Shown: positions 35,010 to 43,933 of the stretch, piece by piece | Layout: the number at the start of each line of letters is the position of its first letter | Numbering within the stretch: position 1 is the stretch's first letter | Assembly (NCBI RefSeq): GCF_000294775.2 | Contig: NZ_CP015506.1 | Span: 1,773,501 to 1,837,500 of the forward strand | Origin: Cytobacillus oceanisediminis 2691 | GTDB lineage: Bacteria > Bacillota > Bacilli > Bacillales > Cytobacillaceae | DNA length: 64,000 nt | Reading direction: 5' to 3' | The notes under the pieces: generated by a model | The model's database searches: none | What the model saw: only the letters and a program-made list of their open reading frames with translations | What the model was told of the DNA's origin: nothing | Made by a program: the position numbers and the translations under genes

Positions 35010-36296
35010 ATGAACAGCAATGAAATATATGTTAGTCTTGACATCGGTACATCCAGTGTAAAAGTAATCATTGGGGAAATGGTCAATGACTCTTTAAATA
35101 TTATTGGTGTTGGCAATGTACAGTCAGAAGGGTTACGCAAGGGTTCCATTGTTGACATAGACGAAACCGTTCATTCTATTAAAAAGGCAATCGAACAGGC
35201 TGAGAGAATGATAGGAATGGAGATAAAGAATGTGATTGTAGGAATTACCGGCAATCATGTTATGCTTCAGCCATCCCATGGTGTTGTTGCAGTCTCGAGT
35301 GAAAATAGGGAAATTACAGACGAAGATGTTGCTAGAGTCATAGACGCGGCACAAGTTGTATCGATCCCGCCGGAAAGAGATATTATTGATGTCATTCCAA
35401 AACAGTTTATCGTTGACGGATTGGACGAGATCAGTGATCCCCGCGGAATGATTGGTGTGCGGCTGGAAATGGAAGGCACCATTATTACAGGATCGAAAAC
35501 GATTTTACATAACACCCTGCGCTGTGTTGAACGCGCTGGCCTTGAAATCATGGATATTTCGCTTCAGCCTCTGGCAGCAGGTGCATTCGCTCTTTCAAAA
35601 GATGAGAAAAATCTGGGAGTTGCACTTGTTGATATTGGCGGCGGCTCCACAACTATTGCCATATTTGAAAATGGATCATTAAAGGCAACCAGTGTGCTTC
35701 CTGTAGGGGGAGACCATATCACAAAAGACTTATCTATCGGACTCCGCACATCTACAGAAGATGCAGAAAAAATCAAAACAAAATATGGCTACGCGTTCTA
35801 TGACCATGCATCTGAAGATGAGGTATTCAGTGTTCCCATCATCGGAAGCGATCAGCATCAGCAATTTAATCAATTGGAAATTTCAGATATTATTGAAGCC
35901 CGGATGGAAGAGATTTTTGATCTTATCCAGCACGAAGTGAAACGTCTTGGAGCAAAAGATCTTCCAGGGGGCTATGTACTATCTGGAGGCGTAGCTAATA
36001 CCCAGGGAATTCTTGAACTGGCACAGGATATATTCCAAAATAGAGTGCGTATCGCAATCCCTGATTATATTGGCGTGAGGGAACCGCAGTATACGACTGC
36101 TGTTGGATTGATTAAGTTCGCATATAAGAATGCTAAAATACAGGGCAGAAAAATGGAGCAGCCAGTGACTGTCCCTGAAGCTAAAGAAAAACGAGTGCAA
36201 AAACCGCAACCGCAACCGAAAACAAAGCCGGAAAAACAGCCGGAAGAAAAAATCACATCAAGAGTTAAAAAGTTCCTCGGATACTTTTTCGAATAA
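35010..36296 (+). CDS. ftsA: Cell division protein FtsA
   Basis: Actin-like ATPase that tethers FtsZ filaments to the membrane. 428 residues. Phosphate-binding motifs VSLDIGTSSVKVIIGE (N-terminal) and VDIGGGSTTIAIFENG (about 206-221), adenosine motif YVLSGGVANTQGI (about 323-335). A basic glutamine/lysine-rich linker (about 380-415) leads to the C-terminal amphipathic helix SRVKKFLGYFFE, the membrane-targeting sequence. ATG 35010 follows AAAGGAGGTG. Upstream of ftsZ by 151 bp. Confidence 0.96.
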   Translation: MNSNEIYVSLDIGTSSVKVIIGEMVNDSLNIIGVGNVQSEGLRKGSIVDIDETVHSIKKAIEQAERMIGMEIKNVIVGITGNHVMLQPSHGVVAVSSENREITDEDVARVIDAAQVVSIPPERDIIDVIPKQFIVDGLDEISDPRGMIGVRLEMEGTIITGSKTILHNTLRCVERAGLEIMDISLQPLAAGAFALSKDEKNLGVALVDIGGGSTTIAIFENGSLKATSVLPVGGDHITKDLSIGLRTSTEDAEKIKTKYGYAFYDHASEDEVFSVPIIGSDQHQQFNQLEISDIIEARMEEIFDLIQHEVKRLGAKDLPGGYVLSGGVANTQGILELAQDIFQNRVRIAIPDYIGVREPQYTTAVGLIKFAYKNAKIQGRKMEQPVTVPEAKEKRVQKPQPQPKTKPEKQPEEKITSRVKKFLGYFFE

Positions 36297-36447
36297 CTTG
36301 ATTTGATTCGCAAGGGTTAGGGAAACGGAAATCAAAAGCCATACGGCGGATAGAAAAATGCACTGAAAAGCCATTTTGGGAGTGCGTATAAAAAAGCGAA
36401 TCAAAAAAGGTGTTCTTAGGAATATCGACGAATTAGGAGGATTAGTC

Positions 36448-37593
36448 ATGTTGGAATTTGATACAAATTTGGATTCATTAGCAACTATAAAAGTCATCGG
36501 CGTTGGAGGCGGCGGTAACAATGCAGTAAACAGAATGATTGAGCATGGTGTTCAAGGTGTCGAGTTTATTGCTGTTAACACGGATGCTCAGGCGCTGAAC
36601 TTATCAAAAGCAGAAGTGAAAATGCAAATCGGAGGCAAACTTACAAGGGGACTTGGAGCAGGTGCCAACCCTGAGGTAGGTAAAAAAGCAGCAGAAGAAA
36701 GTAAAGAGCAGGTAGAAGAAGCACTGAAAGGTGCTGATATGGTATTCGTCACTGCTGGTATGGGTGGTGGTACAGGAACAGGAGCGGCTCCAGTTATCGC
36801 CCAGATTGCACGTGATTTAGGAGCGCTGACTGTTGGTGTTGTAACCCGCCCATTTACTTTTGAAGGCCGCAAGCGTTCCACTCAAGCAGCCGGCGGTATT
36901 GCTGCTATGAAGGAAGCGGTTGATACGCTGATCGTCATTCCTAATGACAGACTGTTGGAAATTGTTGATAAAAGCACTCCGATGCTTGAAGCATTCCGCG
37001 AAGCGGATAATGTTCTGCGCCAGGGTGTTCAAGGTATTTCCGACTTGATTGCTGTTCCAGGATTAATTAACCTCGACTTTGCAGATGTGAAGACAATCAT
37101 GTCCAATAAAGGTTCTGCACTAATGGGTATTGGTGTCGCTGCAGGAGAGAACCGTGCAGCAGAAGCGGCGAAAAAGGCGATTTCATCACCTTTGCTTGAA
37201 ACATCAATTGATGGTGCACAAGGCGTCTTAATGAATATTACTGGCGGATCAAATCTAAGCCTATATGAAGTACAGGAAGCAGCTGACATTGTTGCTTCAG
37301 CTTCAGATCAGGACGTGAATATGATCTTCGGTTCCGTAATTAATGAAAACCTTAAAGATGAAATTGTTGTAACGGTTATTGCAACTGGATTTAATGAAGA
37401 GGTGATCCAGCCTAAGCCTATGAGGCCAACATTCGGACAGCCTAAATCTTCCCCAGGCATGGGAACGTCTATGAAGCGTGAACCAAAGAGAGAGGAAGCT
37501 CCGCAAGAACCTGTAAGAAGCAGCCAATCTCAACAGCCGGAAGAAACTTTGGATATCCCGACGTTCTTACGCAACCGTAACCGCAGAAGATAA
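36448..37593 (+). CDS. ftsZ: Cell division GTPase FtsZ
   Basis: Tubulin-like GTPase forming the Z ring. 381 residues. GTP-binding [16 protein letters not shown], tubulin signature [16 protein letters not shown] (about 104-119), T7 loop with [11 protein letters not shown], a variable linker rich in Pro/Arg/Glu (about 318-365), and the C-terminal peptide [13 protein letters not shown] that binds FtsA, SepF and others. ATG 36448 follows TTAGGAGG. An in-frame start at 36376 would add 24 residues with no family support. Confidence 0.98.
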   Translation: MLEFDTNLDSLATIKVIGVGGGGNNAVNRMIEHGVQGVEFIAVNTDAQALNLSKAEVKMQIGGKLTRGLGAGANPEVGKKAAEESKEQVEEALKGADMVFVTAGMGGGTGTGAAPVIAQIARDLGALTVGVVTRPFTFEGRKRSTQAAGGIAAMKEAVDTLIVIPNDRLLEIVDKSTPMLEAFREADNVLRQGVQGISDLIAVPGLINLDFADVKTIMSNKGSALMGIGVAAGENRAAEAAKKAISSPLLETSIDGAQGVLMNITGGSNLSLYEVQEAADIVASASDQDVNMIFGSVINENLKDEIVVTVIATGFNEEVIQPKPMRPTFGQPKSSPGMGTSMKREPKREEAPQEPVRSSQSQQPEETLDIPTFLRNRNRRR

Positions 37594-37603
37594 AATTTGA
37601 TTG

Positions 37604-37642
37604 AAAAAACCCCTGTAATCAATTTGATTCCAGGGGTTTTTT
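37604..37642. terminator. Terminator between ftsZ and hmp
   Basis: Long stem AAAACCCCTG.AATCAA with TTGATT.CAGGGGTTTT, ending TTTTTT; A-rich left flank also suits hmp on the opposite strand. Confidence 0.92.
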
Positions 37643-37707
37643 AGAATTGTTATTGAAGGTTTTTTACACAGATAAGCATGGCTCTATGAGCCATGCAAAA
37701 ATTATAT

Positions 37708-38937
37708 TTAAACCATCTGAGTTTCCTTTAGCTGCATAGAAGGTCCAAAGAATTCATATCGGATATTTTCCTTCTGAAAGCCTGCTTCAAGCAATGCCTC
37801 GTACATAGCCTGCATAAATGGTACTGGCCCGCACATATAAACCATACTATCTTTATTTGGCACTATGGTGTTTAACCAGTCTGAAGTAATATAGCCTTCT
37901 TTGCTGAAGGTCTTTTCGGCTATATCTTGTTCTGTTGGACTTTCATAGCAGAAATATGTTTTTACCAATGAATTCCTTTTTTCAATTTCATGTACTTCTC
38001 CTAAAAATGCATGTACATTCCCGTTTAGTGCAGCATGAACAAAAATAGTTTCATGATTTACTCCTGTTGCATCAAGATGACGCAGCATGCTGTGCATTGG
38101 TGTAATGCCTACTCCGCCGCTAAGCAGAACGACAGGATTATTCATTTTATCCAGAACAAATTCTCCGGCAGGAGCACTTATTTCTATATGATCGCCCTCT
38201 TTCAGATCATTGTGAAGATAGCTGGAAACCTTTCCGTCCGGTTTTTCAGAATGGCCTTCTTCTTTCTTAACAGAAATTCTGTAATATGACTTTTCCGGAG
38301 AGTCAGAAAGGCTGTATTGGCGGATATGTGTATAATCTTCTCCTGGAATATTTAATTTCACACTAATATACTGGCCAGGAAGATAACTGGAAATATTCCC
38401 CCTATCGTCAGGTGTAAAATAGAAGGAAGTAATTACATCACTTTCTTTCACCTTTTTTGCAACAGTGAATGTTCTGAAGTCATCCCAGCCTCCTGGCTTA
38501 TCAGCGGCATCCTCATAAAGGCTCTTTTCTAATCCGATGAATGCATCCGCAATCACACCATAAGCTTTAGTCCATGCATCAATAATTTCTTCAGTAGCAG
38601 CCTCTTTCAGCACTTCCTTGATTGCAAGAATTAAATGCTCTCCAACAATCGGATAATGTTCAGGCTTAATGCCTAAGGATCGGTGCTTATGAGCGATTTG
38701 TGTGACAACCGGGAGAATAGCTTCCAGGTTATCGATATATTTTGCAGCAGCATATACTGAATTTGCCAGTGCTTTTTGCTGTCGTCCCTGTTTCTGATTA
38801 GCATGATTAAAGATGTTCAGCAGTTCAGGGTGATTTGTAAACATTAACTTATAAAAGGTTTTCGTAATATCTTCGCCATGTTTTTCAAGTACAGGTACAG
38901 TGCTTTTAATAATTTCAATTGTTTTTGTGTCCAGCAT
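37708..38937 (-). CDS. hmp: Flavohemoglobin Hmp (nitric oxide dioxygenase)
   Basis: Detoxifies nitric oxide to nitrate using NAD(P)H, FAD, heme and O2. 409 residues from ATG 38937 (site AAAGGAG). N-terminal globin domain with MLDTKTIEIIKSTVPVLEK and the heme-ligand region IAHKHRSLGIKPEHY; ferredoxin-reductase domain with YLPGQYISVKL, RQYSLSDSP (FAD) and LLSGGVGITPMHSM (NAD). An unusual neighbour inserted between ftsZ and spoIIGA on the opposite strand. The promoter has an Fnr-type palindrome at the class II position. Confidence 0.96.
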   Translation of the reverse strand: MLDTKTIEIIKSTVPVLEKHGEDITKTFYKLMFTNHPELLNIFNHANQKQGRQQKALANSVYAAAKYIDNLEAILPVVTQIAHKHRSLGIKPEHYPIVGEHLILAIKEVLKEAATEEIIDAWTKAYGVIADAFIGLEKSLYEDAADKPGGWDDFRTFTVAKKVKESDVITSFYFTPDDRGNISSYLPGQYISVKLNIPGEDYTHIRQYSLSDSPEKSYYRISVKKEEGHSEKPDGKVSSYLHNDLKEGDHIEISAPAGEFVLDKMNNPVVLLSGGVGITPMHSMLRHLDATGVNHETIFVHAALNGNVHAFLGEVHEIEKRNSLVKTYFCYESPTEQDIAEKTFSKEGYITSDWLNTIVPNKDSMVYMCGPVPFMQAMYEALLEAGFQKENIRYEFFGPSMQLKETQMV

Positions 38938-38971
38938 ATCAGCAAAACTCCTTTTTATTATTTTCACTGTC

Positions 38972-39000
38972 ATTATAGTTGATATTGAAAATAATAAATG
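38972..39000 (-). promoter_or_regulatory. Promoter of hmp
   Basis: Read on the minus strand: perfect -10 TATAAT (38977 to 38972), 17-bp spacer and a poor -35 CATTTA (39000 to 38995). The weak -35 suggests dependence on an activator bound just upstream. Confidence 0.65.
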
Positions 39001-39014
39001 TGATATAAATCACA
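38999..39014. promoter_or_regulatory. Fnr/Crp-type (or Rex-type) operator upstream of hmp
   Basis: TGTGATATAAATCACA is a perfect TGTGA-N6-TCACA palindrome. Its centre lies at about -41.5 from the start point implied by the hmp -10 box, the class II activation position. Bacillus Fnr sites have this form; Rex sites share the TGTGA-N6-TCACA core, so Rex is an alternative reader. Confidence 0.7.
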
Positions 39015-39103
39015 CCCAGTGAAAAATGAAGGAGCATTAAATAGAAAAATAATGACAAAATCCGTTGGGAATAGGGAAAATTTCTATCTTTTTGCATACA
39101 GAA

Positions 39104-39138
39104 AGCGACACACTTCCTTTACTGAAATGCGCTATACT
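39104..39138 (+). promoter_or_regulatory. Candidate Spo0A-dependent spoIIG promoter
   Basis: TATACT (39133-39138) is preceded, after 22 bp, by AGCGACA (39104-39110), a partial Spo0A box (TTCGACA). The B. subtilis spoIIG promoter has the same abnormal 22-bp spacing with Spo0A at the -35. The match is suggestive, not proven. Confidence 0.35.
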
Positions 39139-39249
39139 TTTTTCTAACAGAATCATAGCACAATAAATATATGAGAGAATTTGACTGCTAAAGTCAATCT
39201 GCCAGATGCTGATTTTGAAGAGGAAGCAAGAAGTATAACTATAATCTTT

Positions 39250-39317
39250 ATAACTGTCTAGCTCTAGCGCCTAACCTCTCGGGGTGTCGGAGGTGGGCAA
39301 GGCGCTTGCGCTTTTCT
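39250..39317 (+). repeat. 68-bp dispersed hairpin repeat, copy 2 (upstream of spoIIGA)
   Basis: Seven differences from copy 1 over 68 bp. Outer stem AGCGCCT (39266-39272) with AGGCGCT (39300-39306); inner stem CCTC (39275-39278) with GAGG (39290-39293), where copy 1 has CCCC and GGGG, so a C-G pair is replaced by a T-A pair. It lies in the presumed 5' leader of spoIIGA and ends directly before the ribosome-binding site. Confidence 0.85.
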
Positions 39318-39331
39318 AAGGGGGAAGATAA

Positions 39332-40270
39332 TTGACAGTCTATTTGGATATTATCTGGGCGCTGAATTTTATGTTTGACAGCCTTCTCCTTTATCTAACA
39401 GCCATAATACTAAAAAGGGAAATCAGGCTTTGGAGGATTTTTGCAGGCGGCTTAATAGGATCGATCATCATTTTATTAGTATTTACACCATTTAATGAAT
39501 TTTCAGGTCACCCAGTCACTAAATTATTATTCTCGGTTGCAATGGTATTGGCTGTTTTTGGCTTTAAGCGTTTGCGTTACTTTCTAAAAGGGCTCATGAC
39601 TTTTTATTTTGCTACTTTTTTAGTTGGAGGCTCATTAATAGGCATTCATTATTTTATTAATTTTGATTTTCAGCTTTCTTCATCTGTCATGCTCGCCAGT
39701 GTTAAAGGCTTTGGTGATCCAATCAGCTGGCTGTTTGTACTTCTTGGGTTTCCTCTTGCCTGGCATTTCTCTAAGAGAAACGTTGAAGGAATTGAGATGA
39801 CAAAAATACAATATGACTCTTTAATTATGGTGCGTGTTGTTATCAATGAAACAGAATTCCGTTTCAGAGGCCTGATTGACAGCGGCAACCAGTTATACGA
39901 TCCCATTTCGAAAATGCCAGTGATGTTTATATCCATTAAAGACAGGCTTGACGAGTTCCCGCCTGAAATAATTAAAATGGCAGGGAACCCGGAAGATATC
40001 ATTATGGGCAGTGATTCAATTGGCGGGAATTGGGAGCATAAAATGAGGGTTATTCCATGTAAGGTTGTTGGACAAGAACACCAGTTGATTATAGGATTCA
40101 AGCCTGACCGCATTCTCCTTGAAAAAGAGAATGAAATAATAGAATCGGAGCGAGGATTAGTTTCCTTTTCCATGCAGCAGCTATCTGCGGACGATGCGTT
40201 CCAGTGCATTGTTCATCCTAAGATGCTTACAGGTACAAGTACAATGAAGCAGGATGCAAAAGTAAGTTAA
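39332..40270 (+). CDS. spoIIGA: Pro-SigmaE processing protease SpoIIGA
   Basis: Membrane-bound aspartic protease that cleaves pro-SigmaE in the mother cell after SpoIIR signalling from the forespore. 312 residues: five N-terminal membrane segments (1-150) and a cytoplasmic protease domain with [11 protein letters not shown], where Asp183 is the catalytic residue. TTG 39332 follows AAGGGGGAAG. It is 44 bp upstream of its substrate gene sigE. A 68-bp hairpin repeat lies in its presumed leader. Confidence 0.95.
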   Translation: MTVYLDIIWALNFMFDSLLLYLTAIILKREIRLWRIFAGGLIGSIIILLVFTPFNEFSGHPVTKLLFSVAMVLAVFGFKRLRYFLKGLMTFYFATFLVGGSLIGIHYFINFDFQLSSSVMLASVKGFGDPISWLFVLLGFPLAWHFSKRNVEGIEMTKIQYDSLIMVRVVINETEFRFRGLIDSGNQLYDPISKMPVMFISIKDRLDEFPPEIIKMAGNPEDIIMGSDSIGGNWEHKMRVIPCKVVGQEHQLIIGFKPDRILLEKENEIIESERGLVSFSMQQLSADDAFQCIVHPKMLTGTSTMKQDAKVS

Positions 40271-40314
40271 TATACTATACTCTGCAAAAACCTAATTTAG
40301 AAGGAGGACAAATC

Positions 40315-41034
40315 ATGAAAAAGTTAAAACTTCGCTTATCCTACTATTGGTATAAATTATTGATTAAGCTGGGGATCAAAACAGATGAAGTATATTATAT
40401 AGGCGGCAGCGAAGCACTACCTCCTCCACTTAGTAAGGAAGAAGAAGAAATGCTCCTGATCAAGCTTCCGAAAGGAGATAAAGCTGCAAGATCCATTTTA
40501 ATTGAAAGAAATCTGCGTCTTGTTGTATATATCGCCAGAAAGTTTGAGAATACAGGCATCAATATAGAGGACTTGATCAGCATTGGAACCATTGGGCTTA
40601 TCAAAGCTGTAAATACGTTTAATCCAGAGAAAAAAATCAAGCTGGCTACATATGCATCCCGCTGTATTGAGAATGAAATTCTAATGTATTTAAGAAGGAA
40701 CAATAAAATCCGTTCTGAAGTTTCCTTTGATGAACCCCTCAATATTGATTGGGATGGCAATGAACTCCTTCTTTCCGATGTGCTTGGCACTGAGGATGAC
40801 ATCATCACAAAAGACCTTGAAGCAAATGTTGATAAAAAGCTCTTGCTAAAGGCATTGCATCAGCTTTCAGATCGGGAAAAACAGATAATGGAGCTTAGAT
40901 TTGGCCTTGGATCGGGTGAAGAAAAAACTCAGAAGGACGTGGCAGATATGCTGGGTATTTCTCAGTCCTACATTTCACGACTGGAAAAACGAATAATAAA
41001 AAGATTAAAAAAAGAATTTAATAAGATGGTTTGA
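40315..41034 (+). CDS. sigE: Sporulation sigma factor SigmaE (pro-SigmaE)
   Basis: Early mother-cell sigma factor, 239 residues. It keeps the amphipathic pro-sequence (about 27 residues, [16 protein letters not shown] onward) removed by SpoIIGA near EVYYIGGS. Region 2 is seen as [28 protein letters not shown] and [20 protein letters not shown]; region 4 as the C-terminal helix-turn-helix [23 protein letters not shown] 40315 follows AAGGAGG. Cotranscribed with spoIIGA. Confidence 0.98.
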   Translation: MKKLKLRLSYYWYKLLIKLGIKTDEVYYIGGSEALPPPLSKEEEEMLLIKLPKGDKAARSILIERNLRLVVYIARKFENTGINIEDLISIGTIGLIKAVNTFNPEKKIKLATYASRCIENEILMYLRRNNKIRSEVSFDEPLNIDWDGNELLLSDVLGTEDDIITKDLEANVDKKLLLKALHQLSDREKQIMELRFGLGSGEEKTQKDVADMLGISQSYISRLEKRIIKRLKKEFNKMV

Positions 41035-41179
41035 AACTTTAAACAGGAATATTTTTTTACAAAATTTTGCAAGGAGAAAACCTAGTGTTTATGATGCTTT
41101 GACCGTTTCCCCATCCGGCAGTCGGATTAGCCGGTGCATATTTTTCCTTTCCAAGGAGATACTGTTTTTTGTACAGCAG

Positions 41180-41192
41180 CTCCTGTGAGGAG
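41180..41192 (+). promoter_or_regulatory. Hairpin occluding the sigG ribosome-binding site
   Basis: CTCCT (41180-41184) can pair with AGGAG (41188-41192), which is the Shine-Dalgarno of sigG, across a 3-base loop GTG. A leader hairpin limiting translation of the SigmaG gene has been described in B. subtilis; this looks like the equivalent. The start codon is the weak TTG. Confidence 0.55.
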
Positions 41193-41201
41193 GGAAATGG
41201 A

Positions 41202-41981
41202 TTGACTCGAAATAAAGTAGAAATTTGCGGTGTTGATACTTCAAAGCTTCCAGTTTTAAAAAACGAAGAAATGAGAGAGCTCTTCAAGCAAATGCATAAG
41301 GGGGATATAACCGCACGGGAAAAACTCGTCAACGGCAATTTGCGTCTCGTATTAAGTGTGATTCAGCGTTTTAATAACAGAGGCGAATTTGTTGATGACC
41401 TTTTCCAGGTCGGCTGTATCGGTCTAATGAAATCTATTGATAATTTTGATCTAAGTCAAAACGTTAAGTTTTCCACCTATGCAGTTCCGATGATCATTGG
41501 GGAAATACGCAGGTATCTGCGTGATAATAACCCGATCCGCGTCTCGCGTTCATTAAGGGACATTGCTTATAAAGCTCTGCAGGTAAGAGAACGTTTAATG
41601 AGCAAAACATCCAGAGAGCCTACGGCGGAAGAAATAGCAAAAGAGCTGGATGTGCCTCATGAAGAAATCGTTTTTGCATTAGATGCAATTCAGGATCCTG
41701 TCTCCTTATTTGAACCCATTTATAATGATGGCGGAGATCCGATCTATGTGATGGATCAGCTGAGTGATGAACGGAACAAAGATATTCAATGGATTGAAGA
41801 GATAGCCTTAAAAGAGGGAATGAGAAGACTGAATGAACGGGAAAAACTGATTCTTAGAAAACGCTTCTTCCAGGGCAAAACTCAAATGGAAGTGGCAGAG
41901 GAAATCGGCATTTCCCAGGCTCAAGTTTCAAGGCTTGAAAAAGCGGCAATCAAACAAATGAATAAAAATATTCAAAGCTAG
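41202..41981 (+). CDS. sigG: Forespore sigma factor SigmaG
   Basis: Late forespore sigma factor, 259 residues, start TTG 41202 with site GAGGAGGG. Sequence is strongly conserved with B. subtilis SpoIIIG: TRNKVEICGVDTSKLPVLKN, then region 2 NGNLRLVLSVIQRFNNRGE and DLFQVGCIGLMKSIDNFDL, region 3 REPTAEEIAKELDVPHEEI and region 4 EVAEEIGISQAQVSRLEKAA. Expected to be transcribed by SigmaF and by itself; I saw no unambiguous promoter in the 167-bp gap. The in-frame start at 41169 would run through the ribosome-binding site and is rejected. Confidence 0.98.
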   Translation: MTRNKVEICGVDTSKLPVLKNEEMRELFKQMHKGDITAREKLVNGNLRLVLSVIQRFNNRGEFVDDLFQVGCIGLMKSIDNFDLSQNVKFSTYAVPMIIGEIRRYLRDNNPIRVSRSLRDIAYKALQVRERLMSKTSREPTAEEIAKELDVPHEEIVFALDAIQDPVSLFEPIYNDGGDPIYVMDQLSDERNKDIQWIEEIALKEGMRRLNEREKLILRKRFFQGKTQMEVAEEIGISQAQVSRLEKAAIKQMNKNIQS

Positions 41982-42004
41982 CAGCCAATTTGGCTGCTTT
42001 TTAT
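41980..42004 (+). terminator. Terminator after sigG
   Basis: Perfect 8-bp stem AGCAGCCA/TGGCTGCT with loop ATT and a short T run; it overlaps the sigG stop codon. Confidence 0.8.
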
Positions 42005-42075
42005 ATTTACCAAACATTTTTCCTATAGGGGCAAACATATATTGAATAAGAACATAAATTGGGAGTGAAATGTCG

Positions 42076-42345
42076 ATGGTGAAAATATCTGAATTTCAAA
42101 TGAAGGATGTTGTAAATGTAGCTGACGGCAAAAAGCTTGGAAATATTGGGGATATAGATATTAATATAAATACAGGAAAAATTGAAGCCGTCATTATCGG
42201 GGGAACGGGAAAAGTGTTAGGTTTTTTTGGGAGAGATGCTGATATTGTCATACCGTGGAAAAATATTATAAAAATTGGTGAGGATGTCATACTGGTCCGC
42301 TATCAGGATGCGATTGAGCCAAAATATATTGAGGAGGAAGCATAA
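42076..42345 (+). CDS. ylmC: PRC-barrel protein YlmC/YmxH
   Basis: 89-residue PRC-barrel domain protein (KISEFQMKDVVNVADGKKLG, then a beta-rich core and FGRDADIVIPWKNI), YlmC/YmxH family, conserved in endospore formers. PRC barrels are often RNA- or protein-binding modules; the role here is unknown. ATG 42076 has better spacing from GGGAGTG than the ATG at 42070. In B. subtilis ylmA sits between sigG and ylmC; it is absent here. Confidence 0.88.
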   Translation: MVKISEFQMKDVVNVADGKKLGNIGDIDININTGKIEAVIIGGTGKVLGFFGRDADIVIPWKNIIKIGEDVILVRYQDAIEPKYIEEEA

Positions 42346-42414
42346 GAGTTGTTAATGGTGTCATCACTGCCTGCCTTGTGGTAAACTATAGAAAAATAAG
42401 ATGGGGTTAATCGC

Positions 42415-43242
42415 ATGGAACCATTTTCTTTAAAAACGGAAGAGTATTTTGTCATAAAAGAGTGGGCAGATCGTTTTCCTAATATAACTGCCGGTTTTAC
42501 AACTAAAAATGGCGGCTGCAGCCGTAATGAATACAAAACGCTTAATGTAGGATTGCACGTGAACGACAGCAATGAAGCAGTCAGCCGAAATCGGCAGCAT
42601 GTGGCTGACTTGCTTGGGTTTTCTCATGAAAAATGGGTTGGTGCTGAACAAACTCATGAAATAAACATAAAAAAAGTTACCAGAAAAGATAAAGGGAAAG
42701 GTGCTCTTGTTTACGAGGATTCCTTTTCTGGTACTGACGGGTTTTTCACTTATTCTAAAGGTGTCATGCTGACTCTCTGCTATGCGGATTGTGTGCCGCT
42801 TTACTTTTTGCATGAAAAGACAGGAGCCATAGGCATGGCCCATGCAGGCTGGAAAGGTACTGTCGGGGGGATTGGCAGGAAGATGGCCGAGCTATTTGCC
42901 AAAGAAGGCATTGACTTAAGTGAGGTCCAAACCGTGATTGGCCCTTCCATTTGCGGTAATTGTTATATAGTTGATGACCATGTTATTTCAAAAGTGCAAA
43001 AAATACTAGAAGATGTCGATATTAAGCCATATAATCAAATTAGTGACAATCAATTCCAGCTTGATTTGAAAGAACTAAACCGGACAATTCTGACAAATGC
43101 AGGAATTCCTCATGAAAATATTATGATTACTGATTATTGCACAAGCTGTCATGAAAACTATTTTTTCTCCCACAGAAGAGATAGGGGAAAGACGGGCAGA
43201 ATGATGAGCTTTATTGGCTGGAAGGAGGAAGTCGGAAGCTAA
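42415..43242 (+). CDS. ylmD: Peptidoglycan editing factor PgeF / multicopper-like YlmD
   Basis: 275 residues, YfiH/DUF152 (CNF1-like) family. The metal-binding residues are in place: CYADCVPLYF, MAHAGWKGTVGGI and GPSICGNCY, giving the Cys/His set of the active site. The family was once called laccase; E. coli YfiH removes wrongly incorporated serine from UDP-MurNAc peptides, and other members cleave purine nucleosides. The role in Bacillus is not fixed. ATG 42415 follows GGGGT. It abuts ylmE. Confidence 0.9.
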   Translation: MEPFSLKTEEYFVIKEWADRFPNITAGFTTKNGGCSRNEYKTLNVGLHVNDSNEAVSRNRQHVADLLGFSHEKWVGAEQTHEINIKKVTRKDKGKGALVYEDSFSGTDGFFTYSKGVMLTLCYADCVPLYFLHEKTGAIGMAHAGWKGTVGGIGRKMAELFAKEGIDLSEVQTVIGPSICGNCYIVDDHVISKVQKILEDVDIKPYNQISDNQFQLDLKELNRTILTNAGIPHENIMITDYCTSCHENYFFSHRRDRGKTGRMMSFIGWKEEVGS

Positions 43243-43929
43243 ATGAGAGTAAATGATAATTTAAAGCAAATTGAGTCAGCTATAAAGGAAGCGTGCACAA
43301 AGGCCAACCGTAAGCCAGAAGAAATTACCCTCATTGCTGTTACTAAGTATGTATCAGCCGAACGGGCACAAGAAGCACTTGAAGCAGGAATTGTTCATTT
43401 AGGTGAAAATAGGGATGAAGGATTGCTTGCCAAGTGGGATGTGTTAAAGGACAAGCCGACATGGCATTTTATTGGAACGCTGCAAACGCGCAAAGTGAAA
43501 AATATAATTGATAAAGTTGATTATATCCATTCACTGGACAGGCTTTCCCTCGCAAAGGAAATCGACAAGCGGGCTGATCGAAAGATAAATTGTTTTGTTC
43601 AGGTTAATGTCTCAGGGGAAGAGTCGAAACAGGGAATAAATCCTGAAGAGGTAGCTGACTTTATTTCATGCCTGGCTGATTATAAAAATCTCAATGTTAT
43701 CGGCCTTATGACAATGGCACCTCTTTCAGATGACGAGGAATTGCTTCGTTCCTGTTTCCGGAAGCTAAAGAACCTGCAAACAATGGTGAAAGATCTGGGA
43801 TTTGATTTTGCTCCTTGTACTGAGCTTTCAATGGGCATGTCTAATGATTTTTCCCTGGCAATTGAAGAAGGTGCCACAATGGTGAGGATTGGTACTGCTT
43901 TAGTAGGTCAAAAGAGTCAGGAGGTTTGA
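43243..43929 (+). CDS. ylmE: YggS-family pyridoxal phosphate-binding protein YlmE
   Basis: PLP homeostasis protein (PLPBP/YggS), TIM-barrel related to alanine racemase N domain, no known catalysis. 228 residues. PLP-lysine in [20 protein letters not shown] (about 25-44), then [39 protein letters not shown] and the C-terminal [29 protein letters not shown]. Starts directly at the ylmD stop and ends 4 bp before sepF; probably one operon with them. Confidence 0.95.
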   Translation: MRVNDNLKQIESAIKEACTKANRKPEEITLIAVTKYVSAERAQEALEAGIVHLGENRDEGLLAKWDVLKDKPTWHFIGTLQTRKVKNIIDKVDYIHSLDRLSLAKEIDKRADRKINCFVQVNVSGEESKQGINPEEVADFISCLADYKNLNVIGLMTMAPLSDDEELLRSCFRKLKNLQTMVKDLGFDFAPCTELSMGMSNDFSLAIEEGATMVRIGTALVGQKSQEV

Positions 43930-43933
43930 TAAA

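Noticed and set aside
36376-36447. N-terminal extension of ftsZ to an in-frame start
   Set aside because: The ATG at 36448 has a strong AGGAGG and matches the FtsZ N terminus; the extra residues are basic and unlike the family.
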